Source: an uncultured Prevotellaceae bacterium
Lineage (GTDB): Bacteria; Bacteroidota; Bacteroidia; Bacteroidales; Bacteroidaceae
Length of the DNA stretch: 64,000 nucleotides
Assembly: GCA_946402905.1 (NCBI GenBank)
Contig: CAMIYC010000015.1
Coordinates: 1 to 64,000, forward strand
Reading direction: 5' to 3'
Made by a program: the position numbers and the translations under genes
The notes under the pieces: model-generated
Told to the model about the DNA's origin: nothing
Seen by the model: only the letters and a program-made list of their open reading frames with translations
The model's database searches: none
Part shown: in pieces, positions 19,003-28,251 of the stretch
How positions within the stretch are numbered: the stretch's first letter is position 1
Layout: every line of letters starts with the position of its first letter

Positions 19003-19674
19003 ATGGAGACACCATCCAATATGTCGGAGAAACTGCTGCTGCTGCCCTTGTTTCAGGGGATGAGCAGCGCAGACCTGTCACACGCGATGGGGCACACCCG
19101 TCTGGAGTTCATCCAAGGTCAGGCAGGAGAACTGCTGATCGAGGAGAATGAGCGATGCGACAGTCTGTGCTTTCTGATGAAAGGCAGTCTCTATACCACG
19201 TCGTATTGCGACGACCATAGCTACAGCGTGACAGAACTGATGACTGCCCCCGACATCTTACAGCCGGAGTGTCTTTTCGGCCTACACCAGTGCTATAGTC
19301 AGTCTTTCGAGGCCTTCACTGACTGCCATCTGCTCAAGATCAGCAAGTCGGAGATTCTCAAACTCTCCGACGCTTATGAGATTTTCCGTACCAACCTGCT
19401 CAACATACTCACCACCCAGACCCAGCGTCTGTCGCGCCGTGTGTGGCACCCCTTTCCATCGACTATCCGGGAGAAAATCACACGCTTTCTCTTGGACCAC
19501 TGCCGCAAGCCCGCCGGCGAAAAGCGTATCCACATCAAGATGCAGCTGCTGGCCCAGATCATCGGCGAAAGCCGGCTCAACGTCTCGCAAGAATTGCATG
19601 CCATGCAACGAGAGGGACTTGTGGAAATGAGTCGCGGGCTCTTGGTCGTGCCCACCATCCAGAAGCTGTTATAG
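19003..19674 (+). CDS. Crp/Fnr-family transcriptional regulator
   Basis: A 223-residue regulator with an N-terminal cyclic-nucleotide-binding-like beta-barrel (about residues 15-130, including ELLIEENERCDSLCFLMKGSL) and a C-terminal winged helix (IHIKMQLLAQIIGESRLNVSQELHAMQREGLVEMS). The typical phosphate-binding-cassette arginine/serine pattern of true CRP is not obvious, and no Fnr-type N-terminal cysteine cluster is seen, so the effector is unknown. ATG 19003 follows the apbE stop by 8 bp; the frame upstream overlaps apbE and is less likely. It could be the last gene of the operon starting at 15734 or have its own promoter. The next gene is a RAYT. Confidence 0.85.
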   Translation: METPSNMSEKLLLLPLFQGMSSADLSHAMGHTRLEFIQGQAGELLIEENERCDSLCFLMKGSLYTTSYCDDHSYSVTELMTAPDILQPECLFGLHQCYSQSFEAFTDCHLLKISKSEILKLSDAYEIFRTNLLNILTTQTQRLSRRVWHPFPSTIREKITRFLLDHCRKPAGEKRIHIKMQLLAQIIGESRLNVSQELHAMQREGLVEMSRGLLVVPTIQKLL

Positions 19675-20118
19675 CTTCATGTATGCACGTAGTTTTAAAG
19701 AGGATAAGCGCAGATGACAGACGAACAGCTAACAGCCAAAAAGAAATACGCCGGTGAGAAGAAGCCCTCGATGAAAAGGCGTGACGACTATCACGACTAT
19801 ACCGAGCGACGCATGTATATGATCACCCTTGAGGTAGAAGGCCGCCGACCCGTTTTCGGCTGTCTGGTTGGTGATGCCTTTGCGCACATGGGGAGTGCCA
19901 ATGAGCCGCGCATCGAGCTGTCGGACCTGGGAAAGGCAGTACAGAGCGAGTGGCTGGGCATACACGATTACTACCCACAGATAAAGGTGATGGCGGTACA
20001 GATGATGCCCGACCACATGCACGGCATCCTCTTTGTGACAGCGCCGCTGCCGGTGCATTTGGGGCAAGTCATCTCAGGCTTCAAGGCTGGATGCCGCAAA
20101 GCGGAAAAGGCACTGAGA

Positions 20119-20137
20119 GCTGCGGCGGAGCCGCAGC
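20119..20137. repeat. 8-3-8 palindrome inside RAYT copy 1
   Basis: GCTGCGGC, GGA, GCCGCAGC: a perfect 19-bp inverted repeat with a 3-nt loop, in the linker-encoding part of the RAYT gene. The flanks contain two copies of CTGAGAGCTGCGG (20113 and 20188), so this stretch seems to have grown by local duplication. Confidence 0.8.
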
Positions 20138-20223
20138 CTGCGGAGAAAGCGCGGGGAGCGGAGGCAGAGCTGAGAGCAGAGGAGAAGCTGAGAGCTGCGG
20201 TGGAGGGCTTTCCTTCTCGGCAG

Positions 20224-20242
20224 GCGACGGCTTTGCCGTCGC
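20224..20242. repeat. Second 8-3-8 palindrome inside RAYT copy 1
   Basis: GCGACGGC, TTT, GCCGTCGC: a perfect 19-bp inverted repeat with the same geometry as the one at 20119 but a different sequence. It lies just before the codons for the putative catalytic tyrosine motif. Confidence 0.8.
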
Positions 20243-20863
20243 AAGAGGGGCAGCGCCGCTATATCCCGCTCTTCTCTAAGGGCTATAACGACCTGATCCT
20301 CCGGTCGTTCGACGAGCTGGCGGCCTGGCAGAACTACCTGCGCGACAACCCCCGCCGCCTGCTCATGAGACGGGCCTGCCCTGATATGCTCCGCCCCTTC
20401 TTCGGCCTGCAGATAGGCAGCCACTGCTATAGCGGCATCGGCAACCGCGCTCTCATCACCAAGCCACACCGCATCGCAGTGCGCGTGTCGCGCAGATTCA
20501 GCGAGCAAGAGGTGGCTGCCGAGGTGGAGCGCTATCTGGCAGAAGCCAGGAAAGGAGCCGTGCTCGTCTCGCCCAGCATCTCGCCAGGCGAAAAGCGCGT
20601 GATGCGGGCAGCCTTCAACGAAGGCTTGCCAACCATCGTCATCATGGAGAATGGTTTCACGCCGCTGTCAAAGCCTCACGGTGAGCAGTTCTATGCATGT
20701 AGCAGGGGCCAACTGCTGATGCTCTCGCCATGGGAGCACCACAACGAAAAAAGACCACTGATGGCAGAGATGTGCATACAGATGAACCTGATGGCCTTGG
20801 AGATATGTAAATAATAGGAGTAAAAAACATCAGTCGTAAGTATCAGAAAGACATTTTTTTTGT

Positions 20864-20871
20864 TACCTTTG
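20864..20871 (+). promoter_or_regulatory. Promoter -7 element of the GH30 gene
   Basis: TACCTTTG matches TAnnTTTG and lies 20 bp before the ATG at 20891, with a T-tract just upstream. No convincing TTTG is found at the expected spacing. Confidence 0.5.
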
Positions 20872-20890
20872 CATACCAAAGTGCGACCAT

Positions 20891-23431
20891 ATGAAAATTA
20901 AGACCTGCTTAACATCCATTCTATCCTGCCTGCTTATATTCAGCAGCGCAGTGGCCCAGTCGGTACGTATCGACGCCACTGACCGTCATCAGCATATCAC
21001 TGGATTCGGTGCTTTCGTCTGTTCCCCCTCCTTCGGCTACAACCACATGACGACGGCAGACATCAAGAAAGTATGGGGCAAGGGCAGTACTGTGGGCTGC
21101 AACATCATGCGCCTGTACATCCCCATCGGAAGAAACGCATGGAGCAGTTCGCTTCAGACTGCAAAGATCGCCAAAGAGCTGAATCTCATTGTCTTTGCCT
21201 CTCCATGGGGCCAGCCAGCCGAATGGAAGACCAACGGCACCATCAACGCGAAGAACAGCGACGGCACGACAGGCAAGCTGAAGCGTGAGCACTGGGCCGA
21301 CTACGCCCAGTATCTGGAAGACTATGTGCAATACCTGCGTGAGAACGGTGTGGAGCTGGACGCCATCTCCATCCAGAATGAGCCTGACTGGCCCGCTGAA
21401 TATGCCGGTTGTCTGTGGTCGGCACAGGAAATCGCCGAATTTGTCAAGACCTACGGCTCATCGATCAGCTGTAAGGTGATCGCGCCCGAGACCCTTGCGG
21501 TGAGCGACAGTTACGTGAACGAGCTCAACAAGAGCGATGTCCTGCCATGTTTTGACATCTACGGCGGCCATCAGTATGGTGGCATACAGCCAGGCTACAA
21601 GAAACTGGGTGAAAAAGGCAAGGAACTATGGATGACGGAGTATCTGATCAACTGGAACGAGAACAGCGGCACGACACGCGATTTCGACTACCAGAAAGAC
21701 GTCTTCAATTTCTTCCGTGCCATCAACACCTGCATGACCGGCGATTTCAACGCCTGGATACATTATGCAGCCAAACGATACTACGGCATGCTGGGCGACG
21801 GCCAGCACGGCACCACTAACGGTGCCGTGACCAAGCGCGGCTGTGTGATGGCCCATTTCGCACGTTTCGTCACCGGCATGACCCGTATCGGCTCCACATT
21901 CAACGGCGCTTCACTCAGTGGGTCGGCCTACCTCTCAGAGACCGGCGACACCGTAGCACTGGTGTTGGCCCACGAAGGAACCGAACCTGTCACCCTGACT
22001 GTAGACCTCCCCTTCTACACCATGGGAGGAAAAATGTATACGACGACCAAGGGCAGGAACATGAGACACACCACGCTGGAGCTGAGCGAGGAGACCTGTC
22101 GCCCGAAGGTAGACATAGACGCCCAAAGCCTGGCCACCCTGCTGTTCGTCCGCAGCCGTGACCGCCAGCACTCCGACATGACTGCCCAGTCGACCCGTTT
22201 CGACCGCATCGACGTCATGCAGCCCACGACTACCAATTTTAGTAATGTATACCAACTGAGTGGCAAGACCAAGACCTTCGACCACGATCACCCACTCATC
22301 TCCACCCGCACCAGTGCCAGCAACGGCTACCTGGAGCTGAGCGACCGTTTCTCAGAGTTGGTCATGGAAGTCAAGAACGTCAGTTCTACCATGAACTACA
22401 ACACTTCGAACACCACTCTTGTATACGTGAATGGCGAAGGAAAATTATCGTCGCACAACTACGGCGAGGTGGACTGGAGCCAGCGCGAAAACTTCAGTAT
22501 CGTGCTCGACTTGTCGCCCGCTACCCTCACTGACGGTTGCCGTGGGCTCATCAGTCTGACCAACGGCAACTGGTCGTCGGTGCTCACCGTCACCTTCGGC
22601 GATGTCTATTTAGGTAAGACCTACTCTGCCTCCCTCCAGGGCGACTATGTGGCCGACGACAGTCATCTGCTGGACTATATAGAAGACCCCCACTGCACCA
22701 GCCTTGACCTGACCCAAGTGAGTGCCCTGCCCGAATCACTGCCCTGGATAGGCGCGAGCAACCGTGTGGCCTATGCCGCCTCGGAGAGCGCGCTGCAAGG
22801 CGACAACGTGGTGAAGGGCAACACCTGTACACGACTTGTGCTCAGTGAGACAGGCGGCGATTTCCGCCCATCCAAGGCCTTCACCGCCGGTGAAGCGAGC
22901 CTCAAGTGCGAAGTAGAGGGCATGCGGCTGCTGATGCTCCCCTTCCATGCCACCATCCCCGAAGGTGCCAGGGCCTACACGATAGGCGAAGACCTGACCC
23001 TGCAGCAGATGCGCTCCATCCCCCCACATACACCCATGCTGATTGAAGGAGAGGGCATGCTTACTTTCACTGGCAGCGATGCAGAAGTGAGCTACTCCCC
23101 CAGCGATACAGAATCGAAGCTGCGAGGCAGCTATATCCAACGTTCACTATACCAAGGAGACTATGTGCTTGGTCTGCGGGATGGCCAGTGGGGTCTCGTA
23201 CGCCTCGATGAACCATCCACCCTACAGCCATTCAGCGTCTATGCCACCATGCCCTCCTCATCCAGCTTCGTCGCCATCGACATGTCCACCCTGGGTGTCA
23301 ATACTCCCAATGGCATCCATTCACCGACCGTATCCTACGACTTGCAAGGACGCAGGATCACCACGAACTACAAGGGTATCGTCGTGACTCGTATGTCAGA
23401 CGGCACTATGCGGAAAGAAATCAGAAAATAA
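20891..23431 (+). CDS. GH30-family glycosidase (probable glucuronoxylanase type)
   Basis: Secreted glycoside hydrolase, 846 residues. A signal peptide (MKIKTCLTSILSCLLIFSSAVAQ) precedes a GH30 (beta/alpha)8 domain, about residues 25-420 including the side beta-domain. The acid/base is Glu164 in SIQNEPDW and the nucleophile Glu250 in LWMTEYLIN. GITGFGAF-like and SPWGQPAEWKTNG segments are also typical. The following 400 or so residues look like beta-sandwich or carbohydrate-binding modules. The last 40 (YDLQGRRI, then GIVVTRMSDG) resemble a degenerate type IX sorting tail. Cleavage of glucuronoxylan would suit the GH115 alpha-glucuronidase at 43339, but the GH30 subfamily cannot be fixed by eye. 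It has its own promoter; engB follows 27 bp downstream. Confidence 0.88.
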   Translation: MKIKTCLTSILSCLLIFSSAVAQSVRIDATDRHQHITGFGAFVCSPSFGYNHMTTADIKKVWGKGSTVGCNIMRLYIPIGRNAWSSSLQTAKIAKELNLIVFASPWGQPAEWKTNGTINAKNSDGTTGKLKREHWADYAQYLEDYVQYLRENGVELDAISIQNEPDWPAEYAGCLWSAQEIAEFVKTYGSSISCKVIAPETLAVSDSYVNELNKSDVLPCFDIYGGHQYGGIQPGYKKLGEKGKELWMTEYLINWNENSGTTRDFDYQKDVFNFFRAINTCMTGDFNAWIHYAAKRYYGMLGDGQHGTTNGAVTKRGCVMAHFARFVTGMTRIGSTFNGASLSGSAYLSETGDTVALVLAHEGTEPVTLTVDLPFYTMGGKMYTTTKGRNMRHTTLELSEETCRPKVDIDAQSLATLLFVRSRDRQHSDMTAQSTRFDRIDVMQPTTTNFSNVYQLSGKTKTFDHDHPLISTRTSASNGYLELSDRFSELVMEVKNVSSTMNYNTSNTTLVYVNGEGKLSSHNYGEVDWSQRENFSIVLDLSPATLTDGCRGLISLTNGNWSSVLTVTFGDVYLGKTYSASLQGDYVADDSHLLDYIEDPHCTSLDLTQVSALPESLPWIGASNRVAYAASESALQGDNVVKGNTCTRLVLSETGGDFRPSKAFTAGEASLKCEVEGMRLLMLPFHATIPEGARAYTIGEDLTLQQMRSIPPHTPMLIEGEGMLTFTGSDAEVSYSPSDTESKLRGSYIQRSLYQGDYVLGLRDGQWGLVRLDEPSTLQPFSVYATMPSSSSFVAIDMSTLGVNTPNGIHSPTVSYDLQGRRITTNYKGIVVTRMSDGTMRKEIRK

Positions 23432-23458
23432 CCCCACCATCAACCATCTAAATAAGAT

Positions 23459-24076
23459 ATGGAAATCAAGAACGCCCGATTTTTAGTGAGCAGCGCCAAC
23501 ATAGAGCAATGCCCCAAAGACGACAAGCCCGAATACGCCTTCATCGGCCGCTCGAATGTAGGCAAGTCAAGTCTCATCAATATGCTTTGCAACCACAAGG
23601 GGCTTGCCAAGACCTCGTCGACCCCCGGCAAGACCCTGCTGATCAACCATTTCATCATCGATGACAGCTGGTATCTCGTCGACCTGCCGGGATACGGCTT
23701 TGCGAAGCGTTCCAAAACGATGCAGCAGAAAATACAGAACATGATCACCTCGTATATCCTGCAGCGCGGGCAGATGGCCAACCTCTTCCTTCTGATCGAC
23801 ATCCGTCACGACCCCCAGAAAATCGACCTTGAATTCATCGACTGGCTGGGCAACAACGGCATCCCCTTCACGATTGTCTTCACGAAGGCAGACAAGCTGT
23901 CGCGCCTGAAAGCCGGAGAGAACGTCAAGAAATACATGGACACTCTCCAGGAGACCTGGGAAGAGTTGCCGCCCCATTTCGTGACGAGCAGCGAGAAACG
24001 CACGGGCCGTGACGAAGTGCTCGACTATATCGACGAGATCAACAAAACCCTGCAATCCACAGCCACCGAAGAATAA
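23459..24076 (+). CDS. engB: Ribosome biogenesis GTPase YihA/EngB
   Basis: Small GTPase needed for 50S subunit assembly, 205 residues, the usual size. The G motifs are all visible: [12 protein letters not shown] (G1), STPGKT (G2), [10 protein letters not shown] (G3), TKADKLSRL (G4), and a [12 protein letters not shown] G5. It starts 27 bp after the GH30 stop and ends 11 bp before the ABC-F gene, so a GH30-engB-ABC-F transcript is possible, although a housekeeping gene would be expected to have its own promoter too. Confidence 0.96.
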   Translation: MEIKNARFLVSSANIEQCPKDDKPEYAFIGRSNVGKSSLINMLCNHKGLAKTSSTPGKTLLINHFIIDDSWYLVDLPGYGFAKRSKTMQQKIQNMITSYILQRGQMANLFLLIDIRHDPQKIDLEFIDWLGNNGIPFTIVFTKADKLSRLKAGENVKKYMDTLQETWEELPPHFVTSSEKRTGRDEVLDYIDEINKTLQSTATEE

Positions 24077-24087
24077 CCCACATACAC

Positions 24088-25860
24088 ATGACACCCTTTC
24101 TTGACGTCCAGCATCTGAGCAAGTCTTTTGGAGCCCTCACCCTGTTTCATGATATCTCTTTCTCCATCGGAGAAGGCCAGCGCATCGGCCTGATAGCCCG
24201 CAACGGCACCGGCAAGTCGACACTCCTGTCTATCCTCGCCGGCAAGGAAGGCTATGACAGCGGCGAGATGATCTTTAAAAGCGGCCTCAAGGTGGGGTTT
24301 CTGGAGCAAAAGCCCTCCTTCGACCCCGAGGAGAGCGTGCTCGACGCCTGTTTCAACCATGAGGGTGAACCAGAGAAAGTGCTCCGAGCCAAACAGGTGC
24401 TCACACAGCTGAAGATCCGCGACCTGAACCAGCGCATGGGTCAACTGAGTGGCGGGCAGCAAAAGCGCGTGGCCCTGGCCAACGTGCTGCTCACCGACCC
24501 CGACCTGCTGATTCTCGACGAGCCGACCAACCACCTCGACTTGGAGATGATAGAATGGCTTGAGGGATACCTCTCCCGCGGCAACAAGACCCTGCTGATG
24601 GTGACCCACGACCGCTTCTTCCTGGACCACGTGTGCAACCTGATCCTGGAACTCGACGACCAGACGCTCTACACCTATCGCGGCAACTACGCCTACTACC
24701 TGGAAAAAAGTGAGCATCGCATAGAGGTGGCCCGTGCGGAAGTGGCTCGCGCCGTCAATCTCTACCGCAGAGAACTGGAATGGATGCGCCGCATGCCTCA
24801 GGCCCGTGGCCACAAGGCCCGCTACCGCGAGGAAGCCTTTTATGAGCTGGAGCAGAAAGCCAAGCAACGGATAGAAGAACGCCAGATGCGCCTTAAGTCA
24901 CGCAATGTCTATATCGGCAGCAAGATATTTGAATGCCAGTATGTGTCGAAATCCTACGCCGACCACGTGCTTCTGAAAGATTTCTACTATAATTTCGCCC
25001 GTTTTGAGAAAATGGGCATCGTGGGCAACAACGGCACCGGCAAATCGACCTTCATCAAGTTGCTCCTGGGGCTGATACCTCCCGACTCAGGCCGTTTTGA
25101 CATCGGCGAGACGGTGAGGTTCGGATATTTCTCACAGGAAGGCCTTCAATTCCGTCAAGACCAGAAGGTGATAGACGTGGTAAGAGACATTGCCGACTAT
25201 ATCGACCTGGGTGGAGGCAGGCATTTCACCGCCTCACAATTCCTCCAGTATTTCCTGTTTACCCCCGAGCAGCAATACAACTATGTATACAAGCTGAGCG
25301 GTGGAGAGCTGCGCAAACTCTATCTCTGCACGGTACTGATGCGTAATCCCAACTTCCTCGTGCTCGACGAGCCGACCAACGACCTTGACATCCAGACGCT
25401 TCAGATACTGGAGGAATATCTGAGCGATTTCCCTGGCTGTGTGATAGTAGTGAGCCACGACCGCTACTTCATGGACAAAGTGGTAGACCATCTGCTTGTA
25501 TTCCAGGGTGAAGGCCGGATAGACGACTTCCCGGGCAACTACACCCAGTACAGGGAATGGCAGAGTATGAAATCCAAAGCAGAGAGCAGCACTGGCGACA
25601 AGGCAGAAAAGCGCGAGAAAGTATCCTACCGCAGCGAGTCGAAGCGCAAGATGACTTACAAGGAAAAGACCGAATTTGCCCAGTTGGAGCGAGACATCGC
25701 TGCCCTGGAGTCGGAGCAGCGAGAGATAGAAGAAGCCCTGTGCGGCGGCAGCACCTCCGTAGAAGAAATCACACGCCTGAGCAAGCGTCTGCCCGAACTC
25801 AAGGACGAGCTTGACGAAAAGAGCATGAGGTGGCTTGAACTGAGTGAGCTCACCAATTGA
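24088..25860 (+). CDS. ABC-F family ATPase
   Basis: Soluble twin-ATPase protein of 590 residues without membrane segments; ABC-F proteins act on ribosomes. The first cassette has LIARNGTGKSTLLSIL, signature LSGGQQKRVALA and Walker B LLILDEPTNHLDLEM. The linker is rich in charged residues (IEVARAEVARAVNLYRREL). The second cassette has IVGNNGTGKSTFIKLL, LSGGELRKLYL and FLVLDEPTNDLDIQT. A C-terminal coiled-coil (LERDIAALESEQREIEEAL and onwards) makes it Uup-like. Whether it is a housekeeping factor or resistance-type cannot be told; linkage to engB and rho favours housekeeping. Confidence 0.92.
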   Translation: MTPFLDVQHLSKSFGALTLFHDISFSIGEGQRIGLIARNGTGKSTLLSILAGKEGYDSGEMIFKSGLKVGFLEQKPSFDPEESVLDACFNHEGEPEKVLRAKQVLTQLKIRDLNQRMGQLSGGQQKRVALANVLLTDPDLLILDEPTNHLDLEMIEWLEGYLSRGNKTLLMVTHDRFFLDHVCNLILELDDQTLYTYRGNYAYYLEKSEHRIEVARAEVARAVNLYRRELEWMRRMPQARGHKARYREEAFYELEQKAKQRIEERQMRLKSRNVYIGSKIFECQYVSKSYADHVLLKDFYYNFARFEKMGIVGNNGTGKSTFIKLLLGLIPPDSGRFDIGETVRFGYFSQEGLQFRQDQKVIDVVRDIADYIDLGGGRHFTASQFLQYFLFTPEQQYNYVYKLSGGELRKLYLCTVLMRNPNFLVLDEPTNDLDIQTLQILEEYLSDFPGCVIVVSHDRYFMDKVVDHLLVFQGEGRIDDFPGNYTQYREWQSMKSKAESSTGDKAEKREKVSYRSESKRKMTYKEKTEFAQLERDIAALESEQREIEEALCGGSTSVEEITRLSKRLPELKDELDEKSMRWLELSELTN

Positions 25861-25951
25861 ACGAACGCTCCAAGGTGTGACGATCTTGTTAAAATCTATT
25901 AATAAGCGCAGAAAAACCACCTGTTTTTACATGGTTTTCACAAGAAATCGC

Positions 25952-25959
25952 TAACTTTG
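25952..25959 (+). promoter_or_regulatory. Promoter -7 element of rho
   Basis: TAACTTTG matches TAnnTTTG, giving a leader of about 70 nt before the ATG at 26036. The -33 region is T-rich (GTTTTTAC) but without an exact TTTG at the right distance. Confidence 0.55.
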
Positions 25960-26035
25960 CATCGTTTATCAAAAACATGCCGGATTTTCTCATCTTGAAA
26001 GTCCGTTATCCACAATCAACATCATATTATTTTAT

Positions 26036-28036
26036 ATGTACAGCAAAGACGAGTTATTATCGAAAGATATCAGCGAATTGTCTGATATCGCGAAGACATT
26101 GGACGCAGACTTTAAAGCAGACGACACAAAAGAAAACATCATATACTCCATTCTCGACCGTCAGGCTATCGTCGAGGGCACCAAGAGCAGTGCCACCAGT
26201 GCGAAGCGCAAGCGTGTGAGAATCGTGAAAAAAGACACCGACCGCGTGTATAGTGTGAACGGCAAGGAAGGTGAGAATTTTGATGTCAAGAAAAACAAAG
26301 TGATCAGCGAGCCCATGCCGCTTTTCAAAGACGAGCTTCCTATGTTGCAACCTGAAGAAGAGAAAGAAGTGAAAGAAGAGGCTCCCGCTGCCGAGGTAAA
26401 ACCCGCCCCTGCCAAGCGTGGCCGTAAGTCGAAGGCAGAAAAAGAAGCCCTTGCCGCTGCCGCTGCGGCGGAACAAGAAGCAAAATCTACTGAGCCTCAG
26501 TCAGAAGAGACGACCGATGACGCCACCTCCCCGTCAGTCACCGAAGAGGCAGCCCCTGTAGAAGAAAATACTCCTGCCCCCTCTGAAGCCCAAGGAGACT
26601 ATACCGTGCCAGAGGCAACATTCACGACAGAGAACCAGGACGATGAGAAGAAGAATGACCTGCTGGCTCAGTTGCAAGCCAAGGTCAACGCCCACAACGA
26701 GGCCAACGAAGAGAAACGTGAGGAGCCTGACGGTATCTGGGAAGGCGACCCCGGCGACGGCACCGACTTTATCCCCGTGATTGACCTGCCCATCGAAGAC
26801 CAGGGAGCCATGCCGAATTACGACATGTTTGACAATCCCACGACCCCCGTCAACAACTCACCCTCACCCGTACAGCCAATCCTGAGTGACAATCCCTCCA
26901 AAGGCACGTACAACTTCGATGACCTCATCCTGGCCAACGGCGTGCTTGAGATCATGCCCGACGGCTATGGTTTCCTTCGTTCGAGCGACTACAACTACCT
27001 GTCATCACCTGATGACGTATACGTCTCAAGCATGCAGATCAAGCATTTCGGCCTGAAGACAGGTGATGTAGTGGAATGCCATGTGCGTCCGCCCCATGAC
27101 GGCGAGAAATATTTCCCCCTGACGAGTATCGACAAGATCAACGGCCGTAAGCCTGCCGACGTGCGTGACCGCATCCCCTTCGAGCACCTCACCCCGCTCT
27201 TCCCCGACGAGAAATACAACCTCTGCGGCGACCGTGAGACCACCAACCTGTCTACCCGTGTCGTAGACCTCTTCTCGCCGATCGGCAAAGGCCAGCGTGC
27301 ACTCATCGTGGCACAGCCCAAGACGGGTAAGACCATCCTGATGAAAGACATCGCCAATGCCATAGCCGCCAATCATCCAGAAGCTTACCTGATGATGCTG
27401 CTCATCGACGAGCGTCCTGAGGAGGTGACCGACATGGCCCGCACCGTCAATGCAGAGGTGATCGCCTCTACCTTTGACGAGCCCGCTGAGCGCCATGTGA
27501 AGATAGCCGGCATCGTGCTTGAGAAGGCGAAGCGCATGGTGGAATGTGGCCATGACGTGGTTATATTCCTTGACTCCATCACCCGCCTGGCACGTGCCTA
27601 CAACACCGTATCACCTGCCAGTGGTAAGGTGCTCACCGGTGGTGTGGACGCCAACGCCCTGCAGAAACCCAAGCGTTTCTTCGGTGCTGCCCGCAACATC
27701 GAGGGCGGCGGTTCGCTCACCATCATCGCCACAGCCCTGATCGACACCGGTTCGAAGATGGACGAGGTGATCTTTGAAGAGTTCAAGGGCACCGGCAACA
27801 TGGAGCTGCAGCTTGACCGTTCGCTGTCCAATAAGCGTATCTTCCCGTCAGTCAACCTGGTGGCATCGAGCACACGCCGCGACGATCTGCTGCAAGACCG
27901 CACTACGCTCGACCGCATGTGGATCCTGCGCAAACATATCTCAGACATGAACCCCGTGGAAGCTATGAACACCATCCACGACAGGATACTCAACACCCGC
28001 AACAACGAGGAGTTCCTGCTGACTATGAATTCGTGA
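26036..28036 (+). CDS. rho: Transcription termination factor Rho
   Basis: ATP-dependent RNA translocase that ends transcription, 666 residues against about 420 in E. coli. Residues 1-45 are a Rho-N helical domain ([17 protein letters not shown]). About residues 50-290 are a low-complexity, acidic, Ala/Glu/Pro-rich insertion with a basic patch ([12 protein letters not shown]). The cold-shock RNA-binding domain starts near 301 ([16 protein letters not shown]). The ATPase domain has Walker A AQPKTGKT (426-433), [13 protein letters not shown], and the Q/R-loop region. Such long disordered insertions are known for Bacteroidetes Rho. It has its own promoter and is followed by a strong hairpin terminator at 28109. 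Confidence 0.97.
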   Translation: MYSKDELLSKDISELSDIAKTLDADFKADDTKENIIYSILDRQAIVEGTKSSATSAKRKRVRIVKKDTDRVYSVNGKEGENFDVKKNKVISEPMPLFKDELPMLQPEEEKEVKEEAPAAEVKPAPAKRGRKSKAEKEALAAAAAAEQEAKSTEPQSEETTDDATSPSVTEEAAPVEENTPAPSEAQGDYTVPEATFTTENQDDEKKNDLLAQLQAKVNAHNEANEEKREEPDGIWEGDPGDGTDFIPVIDLPIEDQGAMPNYDMFDNPTTPVNNSPSPVQPILSDNPSKGTYNFDDLILANGVLEIMPDGYGFLRSSDYNYLSSPDDVYVSSMQIKHFGLKTGDVVECHVRPPHDGEKYFPLTSIDKINGRKPADVRDRIPFEHLTPLFPDEKYNLCGDRETTNLSTRVVDLFSPIGKGQRALIVAQPKTGKTILMKDIANAIAANHPEAYLMMLLIDERPEEVTDMARTVNAEVIASTFDEPAERHVKIAGIVLEKAKRMVECGHDVVIFLDSITRLARAYNTVSPASGKVLTGGVDANALQKPKRFFGAARNIEGGGSLTIIATALIDTGSKMDEVIFEEFKGTGNMELQLDRSLSNKRIFPSVNLVASSTRRDDLLQDRTTLDRMWILRKHISDMNPVEAMNTIHDRILNTRNNEEFLLTMNS

Positions 28037-28037
28037 A

Positions 28038-28069
28038 ACCTCCCCCGGCCCCTCCGAAGGAGGGGAGGT
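28038..28069. repeat. GC-rich REP-like palindrome after rho
   Basis: CCCCTCC, GAA, GGAGGGG (28049-28065) is a perfect 7-3-7 inverted repeat, flanked by CCTCCCC on the left and AGG on the right. The CCCCTCC/GGAGGGG core recurs in the two arms of the inverted repeat at 55138-55334. It starts two bases after the rho stop. Confidence 0.65.
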
Positions 28070-28102
28070 GAGATGGCGATGGGATAAGATGGGATAAGAT
28101 GA

Positions 28103-28156
28103 GTATAAAACGCCACCGGTGAATGAAATCCCTCATTCACCGGTGGCGTTTTTTAT
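28103..28156. terminator. Bidirectional terminator after rho
   Basis: A perfect 18-bp stem (28109-28126 with 28133-28150; AACGCCACCGGTGAATGA on the left arm) closes a 6-nt loop, with TTTTTTAT following on plus and TTTTATAC on minus. It can end rho on the plus strand and serve the convergent minus-strand gene at 28252. Confidence 0.9.
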
Positions 28157-28161
28157 ACGGT

Positions 28162-28232
28162 CTGATGTTGCTTGGTTTTGTGCGGGCTTGTCTGGGCTTG
28201 CCTGGCTTCGCCTGATGCCGGCTTGGTTTTGT
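28162..28232. repeat. Imperfect direct repeat, 50-bp period
   Basis: CTGATG, then GCTTGGTTTTGT, occurs at 28162-28181 and again at 28212-28232, with related GGGCTTG/TGGCTT units between. It lies in the convergent intergenic gap. No coding potential that I believe in; the minus-strand frame here is a Lys/Pro/Gln-rich product of the repeat. Confidence 0.5.
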
Positions 28233-28251
28233 CTGGTCTTGCGAAGACTTT

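Larger units (their letters stand above)
19714..20814 (+). mobile_element. RAYT-type Y1 transposase with DprA/SLOG-like C-terminal domain (copy 1)
   Basis: A 366-residue REP-associated tyrosine transposase-like protein. The HUH motif is His101-Met-His103 in MMPDHMHGILFV, and the candidate catalytic Tyr191 is in LFSKGYNDLIL. The linker between them (about residues 134-179) is Ala/Glu-rich and encoded by GC-rich repeats containing two perfect palindromes. From about residue 280, KGAVLVSPSISPGE, an AF..G.P.I...ENGF segment and GQLLMLSPWEHHNE follow the order of DprA/SLOG Rossmann motifs. That domain call is inference. A paralogue is at 57800-58858. The gene lies alone between a Crp-type regulator and a GH30 gene, without terminal inverted repeats. 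RAYTs are usually domesticated single-copy genes that spread REP hairpins. Confidence 0.85.

Noticed and set aside
20101..20245. CRISPR-like or tandem-repeat array in the RAYT linker
   Set aside because: The repeats are short, irregular and in frame within a coding sequence, without spacers of constant length.
20837..20862. Possible operator motif before the GH30 gene (ACATTTTT)
   Set aside because: Only eight bases match on the reverse orientation, and the position would overlap the promoter spacer.
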